Below are positions 53,333 through 64,000 of a DNA stretch of 64,000 nt, in pieces. The translations under genes were made by a program, and so were the position numbers. The stretch is taken from assembly GCF_000220395.1 (NCBI RefSeq), contig NW_004086713.1:151759-215758 (forward strand), written 5' to 3'. Position 1 is the stretch's first letter. Every line of letters starts with the position of its first letter. The notes under the pieces are model-generated. The model did no database searches. It worked only from the letters and a program-made list of their open reading frames with translations, and had not been told where the DNA came from. The DNA is from Ichthyophthirius multifiliis (lineage: Eukaryota > Ciliophora > Oligohymenophorea > Hymenostomatida).

Positions 53333-53966
53333 ATGGACGAAACTAATAGTCAATAAATAATTCGTGTTTATTCTAATGGAGTTTACAATGGTTATCATTT
53401 TGGACAAAGATAATAAGCTTTTACCTTAATAATATATAAATTTTTAAATATTAAAAATATAGTTAGAATAATATAAAAAGACTATTTCCCAAAAGTTTAT
53501 TTGATAATAGGAATAGAGGGGATAAGAAAGTACAAAAAATATGAGGGTTCTAATCACTGGAGAAGAAGAAAAAATTAAGGTGAATTAATTAATTCTTTTT
53601 TAAAAATCCGATTTCATAATGTACTTAATTTATTTATTTTTAACAAAAAAAAAAAGTGATTAATATTATAGATAGTTTGGTTAAGTAATTTATTCTTGTG
53701 AATTATAAAACCTCCTAAATTCATTGAAGAATATAATATCGATTATGTAGTTTATGATATTATTCATTAATAATAAAGATGATATATATGAATATGTTAA
53801 AAAAATTGGAAAGTTTAAATAGACTAAAAGAATGAATAAGAACTTCTGATATAATTATGAGAATATTGAAGAATAGGAATTTAGAAGAGAACAAATAGGA
53901 ATTTATATTTTTTAATAATTTATTTTAAAAGTTAAATTTTGTTAATAAAAAAATAGTAATACTATG
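53333..53966 (+). pseudogene. Decayed CTP:phosphocholine cytidylyltransferase (CCT) copy
   Basis: CCT makes CDP-choline for phosphatidylcholine synthesis. Pieces in the right order match its catalytic domain: IRVYSNGVYNGYHFGQRQQ near the start, DYFPKVYLIIGIEGIRKYKK, IKPPKFIEEYNIDYVVYDII, DDIYEYVKKIGKFKQTKRM and RTSDIIMRILKNRNLEENKQ. They lie in at least three different frames with stops between, and an extra stretch interrupts QA...KDYFPK. The nucleotide-binding HxGH reads HFGQ, and the usual YSDG reads YSNG, so the copy was probably inactive even before the frames broke. No intron boundaries explain the breaks. A functional CCT presumably exists elsewhere in the genome. Confidence 0.82.
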
Positions 53967-54635
53967 CTAAAAAAGAAAGCAAATGAAATATAAATTAAAA
54001 TGTTAAAGACTTATGTATATAATATATATTAGTGCTATATATATTTGCTTTTGGATTTATAAATTTAGATTAGTAGTTAATTTATATACTAAAAAAAATA
54101 TATATATATAATAATTAATTACTAAAGTTTTAATATTATTATTTTCATTGATTATCTATCGTCCTTTCTTATTAATGTTAGAGTCATTTAAAAAATCCAT
54201 AATAAGATTATGATTATTTATTACAATTAATAAAACATTATAAACTATATGTACCTATTTTTTTATATTTGCCTAAAATCATTAATAAAGTATTTTTCAT
54301 ATTATGTATTTTATTATTTTTCTTTATTATTATTAGTTTAATTGTAAATTATCTTATTAAAATTATTATTTTTCCGTTTATTTATTAATTTTAATGTATT
54401 GAAACATTCTAATTTATTTATTTAAAAAGATAATTAAATAACTAATATAAAAATTTTACTTTTAATCATATTTTAAATTATATTTTTTGTCTTCTAATTT
54501 CTATTTTATTAGAATGTTCAAAATTATAATAAAAGAAGAAATTAATAAAATAAATTATAGTATATTAAAAAAAATTACAATAAAAATGAAATTATTTAAT
54601 TTATAAATTTTATATTATTATATTATATATTAATA

Positions 54636-54676
<41 letters not shown>

Positions 54677-54748
54677 TAAAGAAAAAATTTAATATGAAAT
54701 TTATTATAAAAAGTAAAAACTCATAATTTTATTATATTTTTAAAATAT
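53967..54748. other. Convergent spacer with TA microsatellite
   Basis: About 780 bp without a gene. TA/TATACATA repeats lie at about 54630-54677. Confidence 0.55.
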
Positions 54749-56122
54749 TCAATATTTGTTATTTTTTTTTTTATATTTTTCAAAAATCTTTGCAGTTTTA
54801 TATAACGTTTTAACCTATTCAAAATATTTTAATACAGGAGCACTGGCAAAAACAAAATTATAATCTTAATTATTTTTTATATTTCTTTCTTTTATCCCAT
54901 CATTAAAGCTTGTTTTAAATATTTAATTTATATTAGGATTATTATTTTTAGAAGATTCATAATCAAAAATATAATTACTTGAGCCACATATATATGTATG
55001 TTTATATTTATAATCTTAATTAAATATTATTAATTATAATTTTAGTCTTCTTATTTTATTATTAGTATTTTTATTTGATTACTTTTATATTTTTTCATCA
55101 ATAATTAACTTTGTTATATTTTACAATCCTTAATTAAACACTTCAAATTTTTCATCCAAATCATTTTCTTATATTGAATTAAACTCTATTTCAAAATTAT
55201 ATTTAAATGGATTGGATTTATCTTATATTTATAATGTTTTTCCCTTATTTTATAATACATTTTCTATATAAGTTATTTTAAAATTACATATATATCCATT
55301 TGAAATCATAAATATAATATTATTTATAAATATTTCTCTAAGCATGTTCAAAATTTCAAGTTAAAAAATTTTCTTTTATGAAGATTTTGTACCAATTATA
55401 TAAACATTTTTTTTTTAGTTTTTAAAAGAATTTTATTTTTATATTAAATCATTTTTTATATTAAATATAATATCATTTACACATAAATATATATTTTCAA
55501 ATCTATAAATATCTCCGTCTGTTATTGCTTTATCACATCCTGCTTTTTAAAAACTTCCTCTAAATTATCTAGCTATTATAAATCTATCTTTATTTAAAAT
55601 AGAAACTATTGGCGAATTAAGTAGTTTATTTTATACTAAAAATATGAAATTTTAAATACTTCTATGTTATTATTATTAATTTTATTACTAAATATTTGTT
55701 TATTATTAAATTATAGGTATTTCTTATTTTTTTAAAATAGTTTATTATACTTAATCATTAAAGGAAAAAATATTATTTTACTTTATTTGAAATATTTATT
55801 AACGAAATTCTAATAATTATTATTTTTAATTTATTATATTTAAGTTTATTTCTTTGTTTTTTTAATCATTATTATAGTTGTTTTCTATTATTTAATTATA
55901 AAGATATTCATTATATAAATCTAGTTTTTTTATTTCTTATTGCAATTTAGTAATTTCTTTAAAATTTTCAAATTATTTTAGTGATTTATTGACATTTTTT
56001 AATTATAGACTAAATGTTTAAAATTGGTTTTCCTATTCTTCTAAAGAATATTATATGTTTGCTTATTCATCGTTATTAATATTTAAATCAATTAAACTTA
56101 ATATGGGTTATTACTCTTACAT
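54749..56122 (-). CDS. Hypothetical protein with Gln-rich coiled-coil N-terminus
   Basis: No family is recognised. One uninterrupted frame of 457 residues from ATG 56122 to TGA 54749-54751. The first 130 residues are coiled coil (QLKNVNKSLKQFENFKEITK, LQQEIKKLDLYNEYLYNQI), followed by a Gln run. The C-terminal half looks globular: SPIVSILNKDRFIIARQFRG, SFQKAGCDKAITDGDIYRFE, NIYLCVNDIIFNIKNDLIQ, KNVYIIGTKSSQKKIFQLEI, YKHTYICGSSNYIFDYESS and FVFASAPVLKYFEQVKTLYK. Alternating hydrophobic strands suggest a folded domain. A divergent kinesin-like or beta-rich domain is conceivable, but I see no P-loop. Transcription runs away from the gene-poor region to its right. Confidence 0.68.
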
Positions 56123-56228
56123 TTTATTTTAGATTTTTGAATTTAAAATTGTATCGGTAAGTTTTATTCAAATAAAAAAAAAAAATTGAATTTAAATTTT
56201 AAAATATTTTATAAATAATTAATTATTA

Positions 56229-56277
<49 letters not shown>

Positions 56278-58533
56278 TTATTATAGATAGAATTGTCTAA
56301 TTTATATTTTTTATTAATTATTCCATTATTTTATTTTTAAAAATTTAATTACTAATATAATAATAAAAATATAGAATATCAAATTATATACTTTAATTAA
56401 ATATAAACTTTATATTTTTTGTGTAAAAATAATACACATGAAACAAAACAAAAAATACAAATAATAAATGAATTTTCAGATATAAATTAACAAACATTTT
56501 GTATAAAAAATAAATAAACAAAAGGTGGTCAAAACATTATAAACTGATATAGATTATTATTTAAATATAATAATTTTAATAGCATCTTATAGTATTTAGA
56601 ATAAATAACTGACTAAGAATTCCATAATTCTAGAGCATTAAATAATAATTATTTGGATTTATTATAGTTTTTATCCCTAAATTATATATATTATTTTTAT
56701 TAATATATTAGAAAAAAATAATAAATACCAAACAATTAGTAATTATAATAAAAATATAAATAATTAAATAGCATAAAACAGCAAATATTGTTTCAATAAA
56801 TTAATATTAAAAAATAAATTATTTTATATAAAAATAGTTAAAAATATATAAAAGTCTATTAATATGTATTTAAAAATATTAAAGAGCATTTTTTAGCGAT
56901 GGTTTTAATTAAATTTTTTTTTCTTAAATCAATTTTTTTTTTTTTGGAGTATTTAACATAATTAGAAAATTCTATATTAATTCTTTGTATTCTTATATTT
57001 TTTTAAAATGTAAAATTGATTAATAGATGAAAAGTTCTATAACTTATTAATTTTTTAATTTATAATTTATTAATAATGTAAAAGTACTTATAATTTAGCT
57101 TTCTTTTGATTTTAAAAATTAAAAGAAGTTGAAAAGTATTAAATAATAAAATATATATAATCAAAAATTATATATTTAAATTCAAAGAAAAAAAAAAAGA
57201 ATATATCAAATTAGAATAGAACCAAAAAAATAATAATAATATAAAGTATATATTAGTTAAATTTAATTATAGAACATAATAATAAATAGTAAATTTTAAA
57301 AGATTTAATCAGAATATAATTAAAAATTATATTATTTATAAATTATTATTAGTATTGAATAAACTTTTAATTTAATAAAAAATAATTTTAAGAAAATAAA
57401 AGTTAAGCCTATGAATATTTTTTTTTCACTATTTAATATTATTTTCAATTAGGATAATTGTATTTAGATTAAAAGCAGATGAATTATTTCAAATTTTTTG
57501 ATAGTTTATATATTAATTATTTGAAAGATTTATTGTGAGAGTATAAACAAAAATATATAGATTTTTTGGTCTATTAGACTTTTAAATTGAAAAAACTTTC
57601 GAATATAACTAGCTTATAACTTAAATTTATTATAAAAACTACACGAATTGTTGTTTTTGTAACTATTATTTAGCATATTGTTATTTTTTATTGATTTAAT
57701 ATGAAGTAGTTTTAAAAATATTATATAATTATTTAATTTATATAACTATAATTTTTACAAACATCTAAAAAAATGATTCTTAATATATTTTTAGTTATAT
57801 TATTTAGATAAAGCAGGTAGAAAACATAAATATAAAAATTAATTAATTGTAAAAGAAAATTGAATTAAATCTAAAGTATTTTAAAAATCAATAAGGTGAT
57901 AAATCTTTTTGGTATTTATTAAATATATAATAATTACATTACTTTATACAAACATTTGATTAACTTTATTTATATCTACTTAATTTTTAATAACTATTTA
58001 AATAAAGATTATTATTTAAATCATAAATGAAAAAAACTAGAAAACCTTATATTAAATTATATAAATAATAAACTATATATTTTATTTGTACTTAGGATAA
58101 TGTTTTTTTTTTTAAATAAATAAATATATATATAATAAATATCTTATTTTTAAAGATAGTAATAATTAAATATATATAATTTATTTATTAACAATTATTG
58201 TAGTTTTTGAAAATATTTTATTTTAATATAATAAATAAAATAATTTAATATATTAGTAAATTAAAAAATTTATATTTATAAATATTGTAATGCAATTTGA
58301 TATAAATTAAAGAATTATATTTAATTAAATATATTTAAATATATCTAAATAATAGAATAAAATTAAATTATTAATAATTTATTACAATTAACTAAATAAA
58401 TTTTAATAAAAAATTATTTAGTGATAACTTTATTTTTTCTGTTTTTAAATATATTTTTTTATATATAGCATAATTAAATTTTTATTTAGAAAAAAAAATT
58501 AATTTGATTATTAAAATTATATATATATATAAC

Positions 58534-58564
<31 letters not shown>

Positions 58565-60012
58565 TTATATATAAATATTTATATTTGAAATTTATTTATA
58601 TATAAAATATCATAATAACAAAAAGAAACTTCTTTTTTTTTTTTTAATATAAATATATGAAAAACTTTTTTATATAAAGTTATTTATAAGAAATATTAAT
58701 AATAATTCGATAAAATTTATATTATTTTAAAAATATTTTTTATGAGAATATTTGATATAAATAATATTTAATTTTTATTTTTCTAAATTTAATTAATAAT
58801 ATATAATAATATTGTATTTTTTTTAAAATTATTTTAGATATAAAAATGGTTTTTAATCTTTATTATGTAATAATTTTAAAAATATAAACTAAATTTTAAA
58901 ATATTTTTTGTTAGTCTTTTTAAATTATATTAACAAAATAAATTATTTTAGAAAAATAAAATTTATATTTTATTTAATATTTATAGGATATTAAATATAA
59001 ATTATATATATAAAATATTAATATTTATACAATATATAAATATATATTATTATAAATATAGAATTTACTATTATATATAGTAATATTTTGTAAATTTTAT
59101 TGTAAAATTAATTTAAATTACTTTATATTTCGTTTTTAGATTATAATTAAATTATTATTATACAAAGATTTATATTTATTCATTTATTAAATAAAAAATC
59201 ATTTTTTATTTTATTAAAATAGTTTTTGTCTTTATATATTTTTGAATATATATATTAAAATATAAATTAAATAAAATTATTTGTAAATATAAAAAAAAAT
59301 TAATTAATAAATAATTTTTGAAGATATAAAGATTTTTTTTTTAATTTATTATAAAAATAAACATAAAAAGAAAATTTAGTTTTAATAAAAAGAAATATTT
59401 TTGGTTTTGAATAGAAATGTTTTAATATTAAATAAAAAAAATAGTATAAATCTAGTTAAAATATAATATATTATTATTATTATCATGATTAAATATTATT
59501 ATTAGAATTATAAAATAAAATTAATAACAAAAATAAAATAATATTAAAGAAAAAATTAATAGTATTAAAATAAAAATTAATATTTATTATTTATTTATTT
59601 TAAAATTATATTTATAAATAAATTATAAATAATATTAAATAAATATATCTAATCGAGTTTTTTTTTATTTATTTTTTTATTTAAATAAAAAAAAAAACTA
59701 TTTAATTAATAAATATAAGTTTAACTTGTATTTAAATAAAAATTAAATATAAAATTAAGATTATAAAAAAAAATATAAAAAATTATTATATTATTAATAT
59801 ATATATTAATAAAGATATTATTATAAATAATATAAAAATAAAAAAATTAATAAAAATTTTATTATAAAAATTTATTTATATATTATTATATATATAATTA
59901 TATTGTATTTATTTTCCATAAAAATAAAAAAATTATAAAAAAATATTTTATAAAAAAAAAAAAAATTAAAAAAAATAAAAAAAATATTTAAATAAAATAT
60001 ATACTTTTTCAA
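56123..60012. other. Gene-poor A/T region of about 3.9 kb
   Basis: No gene could be supported. A long TA microsatellite lies at 56233-56275. The stretch about 57410-57700 has slightly more G and C but no open family-like frame. The remainder (57700-60000) is almost only A and T, with AT-repeat clusters near 58517-58605. Confidence 0.55.
56233..56275. repeat. TA microsatellite
   Basis: Perfect alternating TA of more than 40 bp at the 5' side of the unknown minus-strand gene. Confidence 0.9.
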
Positions 60013-60636
60013 TCATAAAGCATCATTTAGATCATTTATATTTATATTTTCATTTTTTTCGTTTTCTATATAAGGAACTTAATTCATTTCTACAAAACCA
60101 ATTAAATCTTCAGCGGCGAACATTTCTTTTATTATATATTATTTATCTGTTTATGAGAACTCATTTTTTTTAAGAAAATTATCTTAAATCCAGAACTTTT
60201 AAATATAACAAATATTTTTTTTAAATTTATATTTTTACTTAAAATCCATTTAAAATAAGTGGAATAATAGCCATAACTACGAATAGTTTTAAATTTGGTT
60301 AATTATTTAAGGCATAAAATAAAACTTTGGCTATTTCTTGAAGCTCTATTGTAAGAAAAATTTAAATTAGGAAAAGAATCAATTTAGACTATTAAATATA
60401 AAATAAAGAAAAAAATAAATATTGTGTTACAAAAAAAACAATAGAATTCCATATTAATAATTAAACTAGCCAAACAATAATATCAATTTTTATTATAGGT
60501 CTTAATAAATTAGTTTTTAGTATTTTTTAATCTCTTTAGGATATATTTTTTCGAAAATCTAAAGATTTTATATTCTAAGATGGACTTATTATTTTAAAGT
60601 AATTACCTGATTTATATTTCTAATAAAATATAAATA

Positions 60637-60668
<32 letters not shown>

Positions 60669-61236
60669 TTATATATTTATATCAAATACATATATATGTT
60701 TATATATATATTAACTTCAAAATAAGTGCTTTTTGAAAGTATATTTTTCTCAAATTAAATTAAAAATATATAACTGAAAAATACACCTAATGTTGTATCG
60801 AAAAATACAGTAATAAAATACCTAATATTTTAAAGTATATATATATATATATTAATATATTATTTATAAATTTATATATATATATATATGTATTCATATT
60901 TTATTTATATTTACCAATTACAGGCATCATCTTATTCACTTTTAGTTAAAATTAATGCTAACATTACGTTAAGAAAATGCGCAAAAAATGCTGAAAATCC
61001 TTATTTACTTGTATCCTTAATATTTTAATTTAGAAATAATAATGAAAATATGTTTTACTAAAAACCATATTTTCCATTATCTCTTTGGCTTCTCTTTATA
61101 TCTTTTAACTTGTTTTTTATTTTATGTATACTAAATATGTTTAAAATATACTTATAAGTATAAAAAAGGCAAAAAATGCTAACAAAAACTAAACAATAAC
61201 GCCAAAAAATCCAATTAAATCACAATTTTCTTACAT
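60013..61236 (-). CDS. STIMATE: STIMATE/TMEM110-family membrane protein
   Basis: In animals STIMATE is an ER membrane protein that promotes STIM1 activation and store-operated calcium entry at ER-plasma membrane contacts. It reads MQENCDLIGFFGVIVQFLLA, KRYKEKPKRQWKIWFLDTSK, QGFSAFFAHFLNVMLALIL, DDACNWYFITVFFDTTLG, NQPNLKLFVVMAIIPLILN and GFQFWIQDNFLKKNE. The KIWF-DTSKQ, DPC-WY-like, LD-TTLG and FWI-DNFL motifs are the family's. Seven exons (61236-61152, 61108-61059, 61015-60915, 60821-60716, 60619-60431, 60388-60239, 60195-60013) total 864 nt and 287 residues with all phases agreeing. Intron 5 is only 42 nt. The C-terminal acidic tail ends NINDLNDAL. It shares a 138-bp promoter gap with the divergent C22orf15-like gene. 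Confidence 0.88.
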
Positions 61237-61374
61237 ATTTATATATTTATTATATTTTTTAATAATAAATATAATTAAAATATATATTTTATATATTTAA
61301 ATTATTATTTTTTTTTTTTAAAAAAAAAAAACTAATTATTTAATAATAATTAAAATATTTTTTTTTTTAAAAAA

Positions 61375-62480
61375 ATGTTTATTCTTGTACTTTTTGGATA
61401 TAAATAAAGCAGAATTTTCACTATAGATTGCTTAACTGCGACTTTAACAGATTGTATATGGCAAAACTGTATTAAAGATACTAATAAGAATATTTTATAA
61501 AAAGAAGAATAACATAATAAAGAAAAAAATCTTTTATAAAAAAAAATATAGAAGATAGAAGTAAAAATTGAATAAATAGATAAATTGATTAAAGACGAAG
61601 AAGAAAAAATAGATTCAAATGATAAAAAAAAAGTAAAATAAATAAATATATTTACATATATAAATATATATTTAACAAAAATAAATATTTTTATATATTA
61701 TATTTAAAAAAGTAAGAAGAAAAAAACAAAAAAGTAGCTAAAAAAGGTAAAGATACAGTCCCTTCTAATCCATTAGAAATCGAAAAATAAGAAAATCAAA
61801 AAGAACTTGAAAAAATTAAAGAAAATATTCAAAAATATGATGATAAACTTGAGAAATTAAAAATTTAAAAATAAAAATTTTAAGAACTTGAAAAAAACGA
61901 AAATATTATTGTCGAACTTTTCGATAAAACTGGTGAAAGGAAATTTATAAAAACTAAAAATGATACTATTGCAAATACTTTCTTAACAGATAAAAATACA
62001 TATATATTAGGATATTATTTGCCTACTAAAGAAGAAGAAATTGTTAATGTAGTAGAAATTGATGGATATTGCCTAAGAAGTATAGAAGAAGATGAAGGGG
62101 TAATAGACGAACCATTAATTTAGAAAAAAGATGATAAAAAAAAAGGAAAAAAGGAAAATGATAAAATATTATAATATATATATATAAATAATTATAAAAA
62201 TATTATATATATCTAAATGCATATATAAATATATAAATATATATATAATTAATAAAATAAAGAAAATATATTTCAATCTATTATATTACATATAATATAT
62301 AATATAGTGAATAATAAATATATTTTGGTGCCTTCAAACGATGATTATATATATTTTTCTTATTTAAATAGTAAACATAATTTATAAAATGAAGATGTAA
62401 ATAAAATAGCTGGAACTAATAAACTATAAATAAATATTAAATAAAATAAACATAATAATAATATTAATAATAATAATAAT

Positions 62481-62511
<31 letters not shown>

Positions 62512-62530
62512 TATTTATTTATATATATAT
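61375..62530 (+). CDS. C22orf15-like small protein with coiled-coil insert, 3' end uncertain
   Basis: The start MFILVLFGYKQSRIFTIDCL resembles the opening of human C22orf15 (MFI-V-FG... with a hydrophobic C-x-L pattern), a poorly known, probably ciliary protein. A Lys/Glu coiled coil follows (KNLLQKKIQKIEVKIEQIDK), then intron 61633-61712. The second exon has NQKELEKIKENIQKYDDKLE and a second strand-like unit, NIIVELFDKTGERKFIKT, TYILGYYLPTKEEEIVNVV and GYCLRSIEEDE. The frame stays open (no TGA) through KYILVPSNDDYIYF and an Asn run encoded by the AAT microsatellite, so the true end and any link to the next gene cannot be fixed by eye. The family call is tentative. Confidence 0.55.
62452..62512. 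repeat. AAT microsatellite, possibly coding poly-Asn
   Basis: About 20 AAT units. In the frame continuing from the C22orf15-like gene it encodes Asn; in the frame of the following membrane-protein gene it reads otherwise. Length change here would alter the frame relation between the two. Confidence 0.75.
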
Positions 62531-62559
62531 CTATTAATATATATTTTTTTAATTTACAA

Positions 62560-63966
62560 AAATGATTTTGCTTTAGTTGATTCTATTATTGAGTAAAGGA
62601 ATATATAGAAAATAATAAAAATTATAATTTTAAAGCAATCATGTTTTCCTAAAAGCTCAAATATAGTAATTTTTTGTTCGTCTTTTTTCTATATAGCTGT
62701 ATTAGTTATAGCATACAATATAAATATTAAGTTTATTGGTGAAAATTAAACTACTGTTTCTATAGAAAACTCGTTTTTTATTATTAAATTTGATAAAAGC
62801 ACTATTATTGGGGATATAACTAGATTAAATATGGCATCAGAAAATCCTGATGTTCTTAGTTTATCGTCTAGGAGTAGTCCAAAAGTTATTAAAGCCGAAA
62901 TACCTAGGAGAAACAATAAAATATTTGGGACTTTTTCAATATATCGGCATATAGAGAATGCAAAATAACCGAAAAAAAGCCATAAAAAATAAGATGATAT
63001 TTTCTCGTAAAAATTCTTAAATTAAAATTTTTTATTAAGTATATATTTTTAATTCAAATAAATAATTCCAAATATTATTTACAAGACTAAATAACGAGTA
63101 AAACCTAAAATATTAATATTATGGTAATTCTTTTAATTGTTCTTAGAAAATAATAAGAATATAGGAAATAAAAACGAAATTATTATATGTAATAACTTCA
63201 TCAAAAACATATTACTAATTTTTATATTTATTATAAAAAAAATATATATATTTATAAATATATAATTAAAAATATAAATTTAAAAATATATATAATATTG
63301 ATATATATATATTTATGTATATATATTTATATATATATATATATATAATATTTATTCATATATTTATTTCTTTAAATCTTTATTTTTTATTATATAATGT
63401 AAAATATACTATTTTTTATAAATTTATTTTTAATTTCTTTTTTTTTTATATAATTATATTATTATTTTTTTATGTTTTTTAAAGGTTTTGAAATTTTTAG
63501 TTTTTAGTTTTAAATAAATTTTTAACATTTTTTATGTTTTGGAATGATAAATTATTTGTGTTGGAAAAGATTTTATAATTATTAATATTTTTAATAGTAA
63601 AAAAAAGAGATTTATTCTAAAAATATTATCAATATTAGTTAATAATACGGAAAGTTTAATGTTAGATTCGGTATAAATGAAGAAGGATTACCTGATATGG
63701 GCGATTGGCTTTTTTTCGAATGCCTATCAGATGATGATTAGGCGAAAACATTAGAAAATTAAAGAGATTTTTAAGATAAATAGGCTACTTTTAATAATAT
63801 AATGCCTCTTTTTTTCACTAGTGCTATTTGTTTTCCTGGATTAAGCTTTATTTGGGCTGTTGGGATGGTATTAGGAAGTAAATATATAAAAGAGAAATAT
63901 TTTTTGGGCGGTTTTTCTATTTTAGGAAGTATTTCTTGTTTCAGAATTTTAACGAAATTAAAATGA
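62560..63966 (+). CDS. Putative multi-pass membrane protein, N-terminus unresolved
   Basis: No family is recognised. The frame NDFALVDSIIEQ leads to a membrane segment (VIFCSSFFYIAVLVIAYNIN), then a loop with FDKSTIIGDITRLNM, a Ser-rich stretch (DVLSLSSRSSPKVIKAE) and FGTFSIYRHIEN. After an A/T-rich intronic stretch (about 63230-63680) the last exon reads FGINEEGLPDMGDWLFFECL, then MPLFFTSAICFPGLSFIWAV with GMVLGSKYIKEKYFLGG, and ends FRILTKLK at TGA 63964-63966. No ATG fits the start of the first exon, so it may continue from upstream exons across the AAT repeat. The two hydrophobic helices at the end suggest a membrane anchor. Confidence 0.5.
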
Positions 63967-64000
63967 AAAATAAAAAATAATTTTATAAAATAATATATTT

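Overview
This window is from the nuclear genome of an oligohymenophorean ciliate, most likely a Tetrahymena relative. The extreme A+T richness and the homopolymer-type frame breaks would fit Ichthyophthirius, but the species is an inference. The key evidence is the genetic code. Conserved proteins (AP-4 sigma, GAPDH, DOP1, BIG, STIMATE, UCH) read through only if TAA and TAG encode glutamine and TGA is the sole stop. Introns are short (mostly 40 to 180 bp), almost pure A+T, and begin GT and end AG. Most annotations come from reading codons by eye in code 6 and splicing such introns so that both the phase and the family motifs agree. Nearly all short ORFs found with the standard code are fragments or shadows.

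Layout, left to right. 1-20.8 kb is gene-dense: a PrpD/MmgE-family dehydratase cut by the window edge (-); a small CAP-domain gene (+); a large DOP1/Dopey gene (+) meeting a zDHHC palmitoyltransferase (-); an unknown gene (+); an OFA-type MFS transporter, a PAQR receptor and a LYR-motif mitochondrial protein in a row (-); AP-4 sigma (+); and GAPDH (-). 22-34 kb holds a coiled-coil protein (+), a polycystin-2-type channel with an unusual N-terminus (-), an unknown acidic/coiled-coil protein (+), a Kelch-phosphatase (PPKL) whose phosphatase site is degenerate (+), and a UCH deubiquitinase (+). 34.3-35.7 kb is an F-box protein (-) with one in-frame TGA. After a gene-poor 4.2 kb come a TPR protein (-), a coiled-coil protein (+), a large BIG-type ARF-GEF (-) and a RING/B-box protein (+). 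A decayed CTP:phosphocholine cytidylyltransferase copy (+) and an unknown protein (-) follow. After another gene-poor 3.9 kb come a STIMATE/TMEM110 homologue (-), a C22orf15-like protein (+) and a membrane protein reaching the right edge (+).

Several genes act in membrane traffic and Golgi/endosome identity: DOP1, AP-4 sigma, BIG ARF-GEF and the zDHHC enzyme. Others suit ciliary or calcium biology: PKD2, STIMATE, the C22orf15-like protein and perhaps the TPR protein. There is no sign that they are co-regulated; neighbouring genes share only short divergent or convergent spacers.

The most notable observations are the inactive-looking Kelch-phosphatase, the coiled-coil plus ubiquitin-like extension on the polycystin, two cysteine clusters added to the BIG ARF-GEF, the dead cytidylyltransferase copy, a 12-nt micro-exon, a possible 25-nt intron, and several frame breaks at A or T runs that look like base-calling errors. 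I saw no tRNA, rRNA, CRISPR, transposon, provirus or telomere.
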